This document shows positions 1-6,619 of a DNA stretch of 6,932 nucleotides, one piece after another; position 1 is the stretch's first letter, and each line of letters starts with the position of its first letter. Below the pieces are notes generated by a model, which was given only the letters and a program-made list of their open reading frames with translations, did not search any database and was not told the DNA's origin. The stretch lies in contig CAXAVP010000236.1 of NCBI GenBank assembly GCA_963972175.1, positions 1-6,932 on the forward strand. The letters run 5' to 3'. The position numbers and the translations under genes are program-made. The stretch is from Arenibacter sp963972175 (GTDB lineage Bacteria > Bacteroidota > Bacteroidia > Flavobacteriales > Flavobacteriaceae).

Positions 1-1
1 C

Positions 2-949
2 GGACAGTGTTCGGAAATATATCCTAAAAAACCTATTTATGATATCCCTGCTTTTCCAGAGATATTGGCAGGTGATCTGGTTAATAATCTAATGCAACAA
101 ATTAAACCTTTTGAACCTGGTTTTACCTTAGGTGAAAGAGCGGAGACCTTGGAGAAATTAGATGACGGTTCCTTTATTGTTACCACCAACAAGGGGACAA
201 AGCATCACGCTCCTGTAGTGGTCATCGCAGGAGGATTGGGGTCTTTTGAACCCAGAAAGCCTTTGATTTCCAACATAGGGGATTTTGAAGACAAAGGTGT
301 TGCCTACATTATTAAGGACCCAGAGGTGTACAGAGGTAAAAAAGTTGTTATTTCCGGTGGTGGGGATTCGGCCTTGGATTGGGCAATTTTCCTTTCCGAT
401 GTGGCCGCTGAAGTATCCTTGGTACACAGGAGAAATGAATTTAGGGGGGCTTTGGACTCTGTTGAGAAAGCGTCTGAATTGGCGAAATTGGGTAAAATTA
501 AGTTATTCACCCAGGCAGAAGTAGTTAAATTGTACGGGGATGACCATTTGGAAGCAGTGGTGGTTAAGCACAATGATGAGAGCAAAGGGGAGACCTATGT
601 GGAAGCCGATAATTTTATTCCATTGTTTGGTCTTTCTCCAAAATTAGGACCTATTGGTGATTGGGGTCTTGAGATAGAGAAGAATGCCATAAAGGTGAAC
701 AATGCTTATGATTATCAGACTAATATTCCAGGCGTATACGCCATTGGGGATGTGAATACCTATCCTGGTAAACTAAAATTGATACTTTCCGGTTTTCATG
801 AAGCTGCCGTAATGTGTCAGAGCGCCTATCAATTGATCAATCCTGGAAAGCGTTATGTTATGAAGTATACCACTGTTGGTGGTGTAACCGGATTTGATGG
901 TAGTAAAAAAGAAGCTAAAAAAGAGGTTGTTCAAAGTATTATGGCGTAA
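2..949 (+). CDS. Ferredoxin/flavodoxin-NADP reductase, TrxR-like (5' end outside window)
   Basis: Flavin enzyme of the thioredoxin-reductase-like ferredoxin-NADP reductase family; it passes electrons between NADPH and a small iron-sulfur or flavin carrier in the cytoplasm. The frame is open from base 2, so the start codon and the N-terminal FAD GxGxxG motif lie upstream; 315 residues are visible of a family length near 340-350. Visible marks are GQCSEIYPKKPIYDIP at the very start (bases 2-49), a second nucleotide-binding motif GGGDSALD (356-379) for NADPH, and the C-terminal FAD motif AIGDVNTYPGKLKLI. The redox CxxC of true thioredoxin reductase is absent, which favours the FNR subgroup. No methionine near the 5' edge fits a family start. 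A hairpin terminator follows directly, so this gene probably ends an upstream transcription unit. A role beside sulfite reductase in sulfate assimilation is inference from the methionine/sulfur neighbourhood only. Confidence 0.92.
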   Translation, partial: GQCSEIYPKKPIYDIPAFPEILAGDLVNNLMQQIKPFEPGFTLGERAETLEKLDDGSFIVTTNKGTKHHAPVVVIAGGLGSFEPRKPLISNIGDFEDKGVAYIIKDPEVYRGKKVVISGGGDSALDWAIFLSDVAAEVSLVHRRNEFRGALDSVEKASELAKLGKIKLFTQAEVVKLYGDDHLEAVVVKHNDESKGETYVEADNFIPLFGLSPKLGPIGDWGLEIEKNAIKVNNAYDYQTNIPGVYAIGDVNTYPGKLKLILSGFHEAAVMCQSAYQLINPGKRYVMKYTTVGGVTGFDGSKKEAKKEVVQSIMA

Positions 950-955
950 AGCCAT

Positions 956-990
956 ACAACCTGCCAGGTTGTAGGCCTGGCAGGTTTTAT
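956..990 (+). terminator. Hairpin terminator after the reductase gene
   Basis: An 11-bp perfect stem pairs AACCTGCCAGG (958-968) with CCTGGCAGGTT (976-986) around a 7-nt loop, and a short U run (985-988) follows. It lies 9 nt after the TAA of the reductase gene, as expected for an intrinsic terminator, although the U tract is weak. A second, mutually exclusive hairpin uses the same left arm: ACAACCT (956-962) with AGGTTGT (966-972) and a 3-nt loop. The core ACCTGCCAGGTTGT resembles the unit of the tandem array before metF (12 of 14 positions). Confidence 0.7.
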
Positions 991-999
991 AATCCTAAC

Positions 1000-1030
1000 A
1001 ATGCCCTTGTCCAAGGCACGATTGGGCATT
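1000..1030. repeat. Small inverted repeat in the intergenic region
   Basis: AATGCCC (1000-1006) pairs with GGGCATT (1024-1030). The interior contains CCTTG and CAAGG, which can also pair. No T run follows on either strand, so it is not a convincing terminator. It sits upstream of the candidate metH promoter and has no assigned role. Confidence 0.35.
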
Positions 1031-1049
1031 AATAAAAAAGTGTGTTTCC

Positions 1050-1080
1050 TTGCTTTTAAAAGCATTGATCCGTTACTTTG
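1050..1080 (+). promoter_or_regulatory. Candidate Bacteroidota-type promoter of the metH leader
   Basis: TTG (1050-1052) is followed after 20 nt by TTACTTTG (1073-1080). This matches the Bacteroidota sigma-factor consensus of TTG, a spacer near 17-23 nt and TAnnTTTG, with one mismatch in the second element. Transcription would begin around 1085-1090, just before the riboswitch aptamer, so position and motif support each other. The start site is not demonstrated. Confidence 0.55.
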
Positions 1081-1106
1081 CATTCAGTTCATTATCAAAT
1101 TGAAAC

Positions 1107-1256
1107 GTTATCAAGAAAGGCGGAGGGACTAGACCCGGTGAAGCCTTAGCAACCCTTTTTCTTTGACGATACCTATCGGGAGGAAAAAAGAAGGTGCTAC
1201 GTTCTAATCCTAGTTCGGTTTTTATCTAAGTATAATTGGCAGTAGGAATAGATAAC
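1107..1256 (+). ncRNA. SAM-I (S-box) riboswitch aptamer
   Basis: The conserved S-box core is readable in order: TTATCAAGA (1108-1116), GGCGGAGGGACTAGACCC (1119-1136), GTGAAGCC (1138-1145), TTAGCAACC (1146-1154) and GGTGCTA (1193-1199) followed by AATCC (1206-1210). The closing stem P1 is GTTATC (1107-1112) with GATAAC (1251-1256). A P3 hairpin lies between CAACC and GGTGC, and a P4 arm is closed by TCCTA (1208-1212) with TAGGA (1243-1247). S-box RNAs bind S-adenosylmethionine and lower expression of methionine-synthesis genes; this one precedes metH, so the target fits. P4 is longer than in minimal examples. The family call rests on motif order rather than a covariance model. Confidence 0.9.
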
Positions 1257-1310
1257 AAAGAAAAAGACGCTGGTCTTAGACTTTCCCTTACTTGATTTTT
1301 AAATTTTTAT

Positions 1311-1364
1311 GATACCGATAAATGGGTGAAGCCCATTGTATTCGGGTGTCGATTTTTTATTTTT
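1311..1364 (+). terminator. Intrinsic terminator, expression platform of the SAM riboswitch
   Basis: The inner stem AATGGG (1321-1326) pairs with CCCATT (1332-1337) around TGAAG. An outer stem pairs GATACC plus GA (1311-1318) with TCGGGTGTC (1342-1350), allowing one bulged G and one G-U pair. A strong U tract follows (T1353-1358, then T1360-1364). It lies 54 nt after the aptamer and 67 nt before the metH start, the layout of a riboswitch that terminates transcription when SAM is bound. I could not resolve a convincing antiterminator; a 5-bp hairpin, AAGAC (1264-1268) with GTCTT (1273-1277), lies in the linker and may take part. Confidence 0.75.
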
Positions 1365-1431
1365 GCCGTTTGTCATTTAGATGGGGCAGAAAGTATTTTA
1401 TGATTTGGGACCTTAGTGGGAGCCAAGAAAA

Positions 1432-2457
1432 ATGAAAACTGATATGAAAAATATTCAGGAGGTACTTAAGGAAAGGATTTTGGTGTTGGATGGTGCCATG
1501 GGTACCATGTTACAACGGCATAAATTTACAGAGGAAGATTTTAGGGGAGAGAAATTTAAGGATTGGGAGCACCCCTTACAGGGTAATAATGATCTGTTGT
1601 CCTTAACGCAACCAGAAGCCATTGCTGAGGTCCATCGTCAATATTTTGCGGCAGGTGCCGATATTGTGGAGACCAATACTTTTTCGAGCACTACTATAGC
1701 CATGGCCGATTACCATATGGAAGACTTGGTATACGATTTAAACTATGAGTCGGCCCGAATAGCAAAGGCCGTTGCGGACGAATTTACAGCCAAGGAACCC
1801 CATAAGCCGCGTTTTGTGGCCGGAAGTATAGGGCCTACCAATAAGACGGCAAGTATGTCGCCCGATGTAAACGACCCGGGATATAGGGGAGTTTCTTTTG
1901 ATGAATTAAGGTTGGCCTATAAACAGCAGGTAGAAGCGCTATTGGATGGGGGTGCGGACATGCTATTGGTAGAGACCATTTTTGACACCTTAAATGCCAA
2001 AGCAGCTTTGTTTGCTATAGAGGAGGTAAAGGAAGAGCGTGGGATAGAGGTGCCCATAATGGTAAGTGGCACCATAACGGATGCTTCTGGCAGAACCCTT
2101 TCTGGGCAGACCGCGGAGGCTTTTCTAATATCCATAAGCCATATCCCTATTTTATCGGTAGGATTCAATTGTGCATTGGGAGCCGATCAGTTGGTGCCTC
2201 ATTTGGAGGTGCTGTCTGCCAAAACCGAACATGCCGTTTCTGCTCACCCCAATGCGGGCTTGCCAAATGCCTTTGGGGAGTATGACGAAACTCCGGAAGA
2301 GATGGCTGCACAGATAAAGGAATATGCAGAAAAGGGGCTGGTAAATATTGTTGGCGGTTGCTGTGGGACCACTCCAGAACATATTAAGGCCATGAGCGAT
2401 GTAGTAAAAGAATACAAGCCTAGGCCTATAAACACTTTAGAAGAATACCAAGCATGA
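1432..2457 (+). CDS. metH: Methionine synthase, homocysteine-binding module (split MetH, N-terminal protein)
   Basis: A 341-residue cytoplasmic protein equal to the first TIM barrel of B12-dependent methionine synthase. It binds homocysteine through zinc and presents the thiolate to methylcobalamin. The N-terminal signature is LVLDGAMGTMLQR (residues 18-30). The three zinc cysteines are in place: Cys247 in GFNCALG, and Cys310 and Cys311 in GGCCGTTPEH, the same numbers as in E. coli MetH. NTFSST and GSIGPTNKT, typical of the family, are also present. The protein ends where the linker to the folate module begins in full-length MetH; a split MetH is known in flavobacteria, so this is not a truncation. 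ATG at 1432 was chosen because it keeps the cysteine numbering; ATG at 1444 is also possible. No Shine-Dalgarno site is seen, only an A-rich leader. Expression should be under the SAM riboswitch upstream. Confidence 0.93.
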   Translation: MKTDMKNIQEVLKERILVLDGAMGTMLQRHKFTEEDFRGEKFKDWEHPLQGNNDLLSLTQPEAIAEVHRQYFAAGADIVETNTFSSTTIAMADYHMEDLVYDLNYESARIAKAVADEFTAKEPHKPRFVAGSIGPTNKTASMSPDVNDPGYRGVSFDELRLAYKQQVEALLDGGADMLLVETIFDTLNAKAALFAIEEVKEERGIEVPIMVSGTITDASGRTLSGQTAEAFLISISHIPILSVGFNCALGADQLVPHLEVLSAKTEHAVSAHPNAGLPNAFGEYDETPEEMAAQIKEYAEKGLVNIVGGCCGTTPEHIKAMSDVVKEYKPRPINTLEEYQA

Positions 2458-3395
2458 TACCATCCAAGCAATTGGTCAGGGAAGCGGCAGACCGCATAGC
2501 TCCCTTTGTTCATAGGACGCCCGTACTCACCTCTCATTTATTGGATGATATATCTGGGGCACACTTGTATTTTAAATGTGAGAATTTCCAGAAAATGGGG
2601 GCTTTTAAAATGCGTGGGGCCTTGAATGCCATACAGCAATTGAGCGAGGAACAAAAAAAAGCCGGAGTGGTGACCCACTCTTCCGGTAATTTTGGACAGG
2701 CCTTGGCCTTGGCAGCCAAGAATCTAGGGGTAAAGGCCTATATTGTTATGCCCAGCAGTGCCCCGGCCGTAAAAATAGAGGCCGTGAAATCCTATGGGGG
2801 AAAGGTGAAAATTTCGAAGCCTACCTTGGAATCCAGGGAAAGTGAATCTGCAAAAATAGTACGGGAAAAGGGGGCTACCTTCGTCCACCCGTCCAATGAT
2901 ATCAATGTGATAATTGGCCAAGGGACTGCGGCCTATGAACTGCTGCAGGACCAACCGGATCTGGACTTTGTCCTTACCCCTGTTGGGGGCGGTGGCCTTA
3001 TAGGCGGGACGGCCCTATATGCCCATTACTATGGTAGGGATTGCAAGGTTGTGGGAGCGGAGCCCTTTGAGGTGGACGATGCCTACAGGTCACTGAAGAG
3101 TGGAGAAATTGAGCTTAATACCTCTACCAATACCATTGCAGACGGATTAAAAACCAATCTGGGAGATAAGAACTTCCCTATTATAAAAAAAATGGTCAGC
3201 CATATAATAAGGATAGAGGAGGAGGAGATTATAGCGGCCATGCAGTTAATATGGGAACGGATGAAATTGGTTGTAGAGCCATCCAGTGCAGTTCCATTAG
3301 CAGCCGTTTTAAGGGAGAAAGAACAATTCATTGACAAAAAAGTGGGCATTATTCTCTCTGGAGGTAATGTGGATTTAACAAAATTACCGTTCTAG
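2454..3395 (+). CDS. PLP-dependent serine/threonine dehydratase or serine racemase-like enzyme
   Basis: A 313-residue fold-type II PLP enzyme, full length for the serine racemase/catabolic threonine dehydratase group and without a C-terminal ACT regulatory domain. The Schiff-base lysine is Lys52 in GAFKMRGA. SSGNFGQA (76-83) holds the substrate-side loop, with Ser77 matching the catalytic serine of serine racemases. The PLP phosphate loop is GGGG (178-181). Glu203 and Asp209 in AEPFEVDDAYRS match the divalent-metal site. Ser302 in SGGNVDL would contact the pyridine nitrogen. Likely reactions are deamination of L-serine or L-threonine to pyruvate or 2-oxobutanoate, and possibly serine racemization; sequence alone does not choose. 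The start overlaps the stop of the preceding gene as ATGA (2454-2457), implying translational coupling. Its position between the two metH parts puts it under the same SAM control; why it is there is unknown. Confidence 0.88.
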   Translation: MIPSKQLVREAADRIAPFVHRTPVLTSHLLDDISGAHLYFKCENFQKMGAFKMRGALNAIQQLSEEQKKAGVVTHSSGNFGQALALAAKNLGVKAYIVMPSSAPAVKIEAVKSYGGKVKISKPTLESRESESAKIVREKGATFVHPSNDINVIIGQGTAAYELLQDQPDLDFVLTPVGGGGLIGGTALYAHYYGRDCKVVGAEPFEVDDAYRSLKSGEIELNTSTNTIADGLKTNLGDKNFPIIKKMVSHIIRIEEEEIIAAMQLIWERMKLVVEPSSAVPLAAVLREKEQFIDKKVGIILSGGNVDLTKLPF

Positions 3396-3434
3396 TTTCC
3401 GTTCGGGATTAGGGATATGGTTTATATTTAATAC

Positions 3435-4853
3435 ATGGACAATAATAAGGAACAACATAATACACAACGATTTTTAAAACTCTCCGGTCTTGAACCATTG
3501 GTGATTACCCCGGAAAGTAATTTCGTGAATGTGGGAGAGCGTACCAATGTAGCAGGTTCCAAAAAATTCTTGAGATTGATAAAGGAGGACAAGTATGAGG
3601 AGGCCTTGGATATAGCCCGGGAACAGGTGGAAGGCGGGGCCCAGATCATAGATGTGAATATGGACGATGGTCTTATTGATGGAAAAGAGGCAATGGTAAA
3701 GTTCTTGAACCTAATTGTTGCCGAACCAGATATTGCCAGGGTGCCCATAATGATAGATAGTTCCAAGTGGGAAATTATTGAAGCTGGTTTACAAGTGGTA
3801 CAGGGTAAATGTGTGGTAAACTCCATTAGTTTAAAGGAAGGGGAGGAAGAATTTATTCGTCATGCCAAACTTATCAGAAGATATGGTGCCGCCGTTATTG
3901 TTATGGCCTTTGATGAGGTGGGGCAGGCAGATACCTACGAAAGACGTTTGGAAATTAGCAAACGCTCCTATGATATCTTAACGGAAAGGGTAGGGTTTCC
4001 GCCCGAGGATATAATTTTTGATCTAAACGTTTTCCCCGTGGCAACGGGAATGGAGGAGCATAAATTAAACGCCTTGGATTTTATAAGGGCTACCGCATGG
4101 GTAAAGGAAAATTTACCTTTTTGCAGTGTTAGCGGCGGGGTTAGTAATGTGTCCTTTAGTTTTAGGGGCAATAACCCGGTACGGGAGGCCATGCATTCGG
4201 TATTTCTCTATCATGCCATAAAGGCCGGTATGAATATGGGGATTGTAAACCCCAGCATGTTGGAGGTATATGATGATATTCCCAAGGACCTATTGGAATA
4301 TGTAGAAGATGTTATTCTTAATAGAAGGGATGATGCGACGGAACGCCTATTGGATTTTGCCGAATCGGTAGTAGGGAAGGCCAAGGAAAATAAGGTAGAT
4401 TTATCATGGAGGGAAGAACCTTTGCAGGATAGGATAACCCGGGCTTTGGTAAAGGGACTGGACCAATACATTACCGAAGATGTGGAGGAGGCCCGTTTAA
4501 GTGTTGACGCCCCCATAGAGGTTATAGAAGGTCATTTGATGACCGGGATGAATGTAGTGGGAGACCTTTTTCAGAGCGGTAAGATGTTCTTGCCACAGGT
4601 GGTAAAATCTGCCAGGGTCATGAAGAAGGCAGTGGCGTATCTTTTGCCGTTTATAGAAGAAGAAAAACTAAAAAACCCCCTTCCCGAGGGCGGTAGCTCG
4701 GCAGCAGGAAAAATATTGATGGCCACCGTAAAGGGAGATGTACACGATATTGGAAAGAATATTGTTAGTGTGGTGCTTGCCTGTAACAATTATGAGATTG
4801 TGGATTTGGGCGTTATGGTGCCTCCCGAAAAAATAATCAATACGGCCAAATAG
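3435..4853 (+). CDS. metH: Methionine synthase, folate/cobalamin module, ended early by in-frame UAG (split MetH)
   Basis: The first 472 codons of the second MetH protein. The folate-binding TIM barrel covers about residues 20-300: NVGERTNVAGSKKF (32-45), GGAQIIDVNMDDG (67-79), MIDSSKWE (106-113) and SVSGGVSNVSFSFRG (231-245). A four-helix cap domain follows (about 325-410) with KMFLPQVVKSARVMK (383-397), which covers the upper face of cobalamin. The cobalamin Rossmann domain opens with GDVHDIGKN (434-442), in which His437 is the lower cobalt ligand (E. coli His759) and Asp435 its hydrogen-bond partner. The frame then meets TAG at codon 473, midway through this domain. As read, the product lacks the B12-contacting Ser482 and Thr486 and the triad Ser488, plus the whole activation domain, so it could hardly hold cobalamin. 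The gene starts 39 nt after the dehydratase gene; ATG 3435 gives the normal family N-terminus. Confidence 0.9.
   Translation: MDNNKEQHNTQRFLKLSGLEPLVITPESNFVNVGERTNVAGSKKFLRLIKEDKYEEALDIAREQVEGGAQIIDVNMDDGLIDGKEAMVKFLNLIVAEPDIARVPIMIDSSKWEIIEAGLQVVQGKCVVNSISLKEGEEEFIRHAKLIRRYGAAVIVMAFDEVGQADTYERRLEISKRSYDILTERVGFPPEDIIFDLNVFPVATGMEEHKLNALDFIRATAWVKENLPFCSVSGGVSNVSFSFRGNNPVREAMHSVFLYHAIKAGMNMGIVNPSMLEVYDDIPKDLLEYVEDVILNRRDDATERLLDFAESVVGKAKENKVDLSWREEPLQDRITRALVKGLDQYITEDVEEARLSVDAPIEVIEGHLMTGMNVVGDLFQSGKMFLPQVVKSARVMKKAVAYLLPFIEEEKLKNPLPEGGSSAAGKILMATVKGDVHDIGKNIVSVVLACNNYEIVDLGVMVPPEKIINTAK
4851..4853 (+). other. In-frame amber codon interrupting metH
   Basis: The upstream frame ends ...INTAK, then TAG, then ENVDIIGLSGLITPS continues in the same frame. 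The E. coli protein reads TAKEVNADLIGLSG here, so the stop replaces exactly one residue (near E. coli 795) with no insertion or deletion. One base change from CAG, AAG or GAG would produce it. Read through, the gene is 3435-6143, 902 codons, and the spacing from His437 to the activation-domain residues agrees with E. coli within about two residues. No other stop or frameshift is seen. UAG also ends the dehydratase gene (3393-3395) and this gene itself (6141-6143), which argues against a changed code. Confidence 0.93.
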
Positions 4854-4898
4854 GAGAATGTAGATATTATTGGTCTAAGCGGACTTATTACGCCCTCC

Positions 4899-6143
4899 TT
4901 GGATGAAATGGTCTTTTTGGCCAAGGAAATGGAACGGCAGAATTTTACGGTTCCCTTGCTTATTGGTGGGGCAACTACCAGTAAGGCGCATACTGCCGTT
5001 AAGATAGACCCCCAATATAAAAGTGCCGTAGTACATGTAAATGACGCTTCTAGGGCGGTAACGGTGGTGGGCGATCTTTTGCAAAAAGAGGTCTCCAAGA
5101 AGTATAAGGAAAGCATAAAATTGGATTATGCCGATTTTAGGCAGAAATTCCTAAACAGGGGCAAACATAAGGAGTATCTGACCCTTTCGGAGGCAAGGGA
5201 AAATAAATATCAACTGGATTGGGCCAAGGCCCATATTGCAAAACCCAAGGCTCTGGGTATACAGATGATAGAGGATATGGATTTGGAAAAACTGATACCC
5301 TTTATAGACTGGTCCCCATTTTTTAGAAGTTGGGAACTACACGGCAAATATCCCGATATTTTGGAAGATGATGTGGTAGGGGAGCAGGCCAAGGAACTCT
5401 TTGCGGATGCCAAGCAAATGATGCAAGAAGTATTGGATAAAAAGCTGTTCCAAGCGAAGGCCATTTTTGGCCTGTTTCCAGCCAATACGATTAATGATGA
5501 TGATATTTCCTTGGAGCATGATGGGGAGGAATATATATTTAGGACCCTAAGGCAACAGACCAAAAAATATGCAGGCAAGCCCAATTTTGCCTTGTCTGAT
5601 TTTATAGCTCCCAAGGACAGTGGAATACAGGACTATATAGGTTGCTTCTGTGTATCGGCCGGATTTGGCGCTGATGAGTTGGCCGATAGGTATCGTAAAA
5701 ATCTGGATGATTATAACAGTATCTTGGTCAAGGCCCTAGCAGATAGGTTTGCCGAGGCCTTTGCCGAATACCTGCACAAGGAAGTGCGGACACAGCATTG
5801 GGGGTATGCCGTAGATGAGGTGCTAAGCAATGAAGAATTAATAAAAGAGACCTATATGGGCATAAGGCCCGCACCTGGTTACCCGGCCTGTCCGGACCAT
5901 TTGGAGAAATTAACCATCTGGGACCTATTGCAGGTAAAGGAAAAGATTGGGGTGGAGTTGACGGACAGTTTGGCCATGTGGCCAGCGGCCAGTGTTAGTG
6001 GATATTATTTTGGGAACGAAGAGGCAAGGTATTTTGGCCTGGGCAAAATAAAGGAAGATCAGGTGGCCGATTTTGCAGATAGGAAAAACATAGCCTTGGA
6101 AGAGGCAAACAAGTGGTTGGCTCCCAATATTGCGGATGAATAG
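4899..6143 (+). CDS. metH: Methionine synthase, end of cobalamin domain plus SAM-dependent activation domain (downstream of the amber)
   Basis: This is the in-frame continuation of metH; homology actually resumes at 4854. The coordinates mark the first plausible restart, TTG 4899 (ATG 4908 is the next), but neither has a recognisable start signal and the frame is probably not a separate gene. It encodes the rest of the Rossmann domain, with LLIGGATTSKAHTAVKI and VHVNDASRAV, then the activation domain that rebinds SAM to re-methylate oxidised cob(II)alamin. SAM-site residues are conserved: Asp in FIDWSPFF (codon 626 of the joined gene, E. coli Asp946), Arg in GIRPAPGYPACP (811, Arg1134) and Tyr in ARYFGLG (866, Tyr1189). 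WPAASVSGYYF is also present. Purifying selection seems intact to the last codon, so any inactivation is recent. A reinitiated product would lack the GLSGLITPS cobalamin loop and could not form a complete B12 site by itself. Confidence 0.85.
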   Translation: MDEMVFLAKEMERQNFTVPLLIGGATTSKAHTAVKIDPQYKSAVVHVNDASRAVTVVGDLLQKEVSKKYKESIKLDYADFRQKFLNRGKHKEYLTLSEARENKYQLDWAKAHIAKPKALGIQMIEDMDLEKLIPFIDWSPFFRSWELHGKYPDILEDDVVGEQAKELFADAKQMMQEVLDKKLFQAKAIFGLFPANTINDDDISLEHDGEEYIFRTLRQQTKKYAGKPNFALSDFIAPKDSGIQDYIGCFCVSAGFGADELADRYRKNLDDYNSILVKALADRFAEAFAEYLHKEVRTQHWGYAVDEVLSNEELIKETYMGIRPAPGYPACPDHLEKLTIWDLLQVKEKIGVELTDSLAMWPAASVSGYYFGNEEARYFGLGKIKEDQVADFADRKNIALEEANKWLAPNIADE

Positions 6144-6199
6144 CTAGAACCATAGGGGTTGCCAAAATGGAAAACGGATCGGTAAGGAGAAGGAGACAG

Positions 6200-6523
6200 C
6201 AAGGTTTTGGGCGGTCGGCAAGGGGACCTGCAAGGTTTTGGGCGGTCTGCAAGGAGGCCTGCAAGGTTTTGGTCAGGTCAGCAAGGGGACCTGCAAGGTT
6301 TTGGTCAGGTCAGCAAGGGGACCTACAAGGTTTTGGTCAGGTCAGCAAGGGGACCTACAAGGTTTTGGTCAGGTCGGCAAGGGGACCTGCAAGGTTTTGG
6401 GCGGTCGGCAAGGGGACCTGCAAGGTTTTGGGCGGTCAGCAAGGGGACCTGCAAGGTTTTGGTCAGGTCAGCAAGGGGACCTGCAAGGTTTTGGGCGGTC
6501 GGCAAGGGGACCTGCAAGGTTTT
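6200..6523 (+). repeat. 31/32-bp tandem repeat array (10 units plus a terminal partial copy)
   Basis: CAAGGTTTT recurs at 6200, 6231, 6262, 6294, 6326, 6358, 6390, 6421, 6452, 6484 and 6515, giving periods 31, 31, 32, 32, 32, 32, 31, 31, 32, 31. Units are of two types: a 31-bp form with TTTTGGGCGGTC and a 32-bp form with TTTTGGTCAGGTC, in the order A A B B B B A A B A. Each unit carries GCAAGGGGACCTGCAAGG with few changes; unit 2 has AAGGAGGCCTG, and the copies at 6326 and 6358 are preceded by ACCTA. In B units GACCTG can pair with CAGGTC about 12 nt later (ACCTA variants lose one pair). The units contain no stop in any forward frame, which creates long open frames, but the non-triplet period makes coding unlikely. 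The array lies between metH and metF and may be transcribed. Confidence 0.93.
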
Positions 6524-6540
6524 TAAAACCTTGTAGGTCT
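6508..6540. repeat. Long palindrome capping the tandem array
   Basis: The last repeat copy, ACCTGCAAGGTTTT (6510-6523), is followed after one T by its inverse, AAAACCTTGTAGGT (6525-6538). All 14 positions pair, with one G-U (6514 with 6534). G6509-C6539 and a G-U pair extend it to about 16 bp. The A-rich downstream side gives no U tract on the + strand. The form suggests a bidirectional terminator-like intergenic dyad. It is the only place in the array where the opposite arm occurs. Confidence 0.8.
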
Positions 6541-6569
6541 AGCGAAAAAAGATGACGAAGAGTATTAAT

Positions 6570-6586
6570 CCTTGTGATAGACAAGG
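6570..6586. repeat. Short hairpin CCTTGT/ACAAGG
   Basis: CCTTGT (6570-6575) pairs with ACAAGG (6581-6586) around GATAG. There is no T run on either side, so a terminator role is not supported. It is one of several small dyads in the interval between the array and metF. Confidence 0.35.
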
Positions 6587-6619
6587 AACAATAAAATTGG
6601 AACGTATAGACACATAGTG

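Noticed and set aside
1432..2457. The short MetH N-terminal protein as a truncated pseudogene
   Set aside because: It ends at the natural module boundary, keeps all three zinc cysteines, and split MetH is usual in flavobacteria.
3428..3826. Minus-strand 132-codon frame over the start of the second metH gene
   Set aside because: It is an antisense shadow of a clearly conserved folate-binding domain, with no recognisable family features.
4851..4853. Pyrrolysine or reassigned UAG codon
   Set aside because: UAG ends two other frames in the window (3393-3395 and 6141-6143). The replaced residue is a non-catalytic position in E. coli MetH, and pyrrolysine is not expected in flavobacteria.
4899..6143. 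An independent gene reinitiating just after the amber
   Set aside because: The only in-frame starts are TTG 4899 and ATG 4908, without a start signal. The AGGAG at 4852-4856 lies before an out-of-frame ATG followed at once by TAG, and the product would lack the B12 loop.
6200..6523. CRISPR array
   Set aside because: The near-identical units abut directly without unique spacers, and no cas gene is in the window. This is a plain tandem repeat.
6167..6555. Three long overlapping + frames through the repeat array (repetitive Gly/Lys/Gln-rich peptides)
   Set aside because: The repeat unit simply lacks stops in all forward frames. The 31/32-bp period is not a multiple of three, so the peptide register changes each unit; no start signal or domain is seen.
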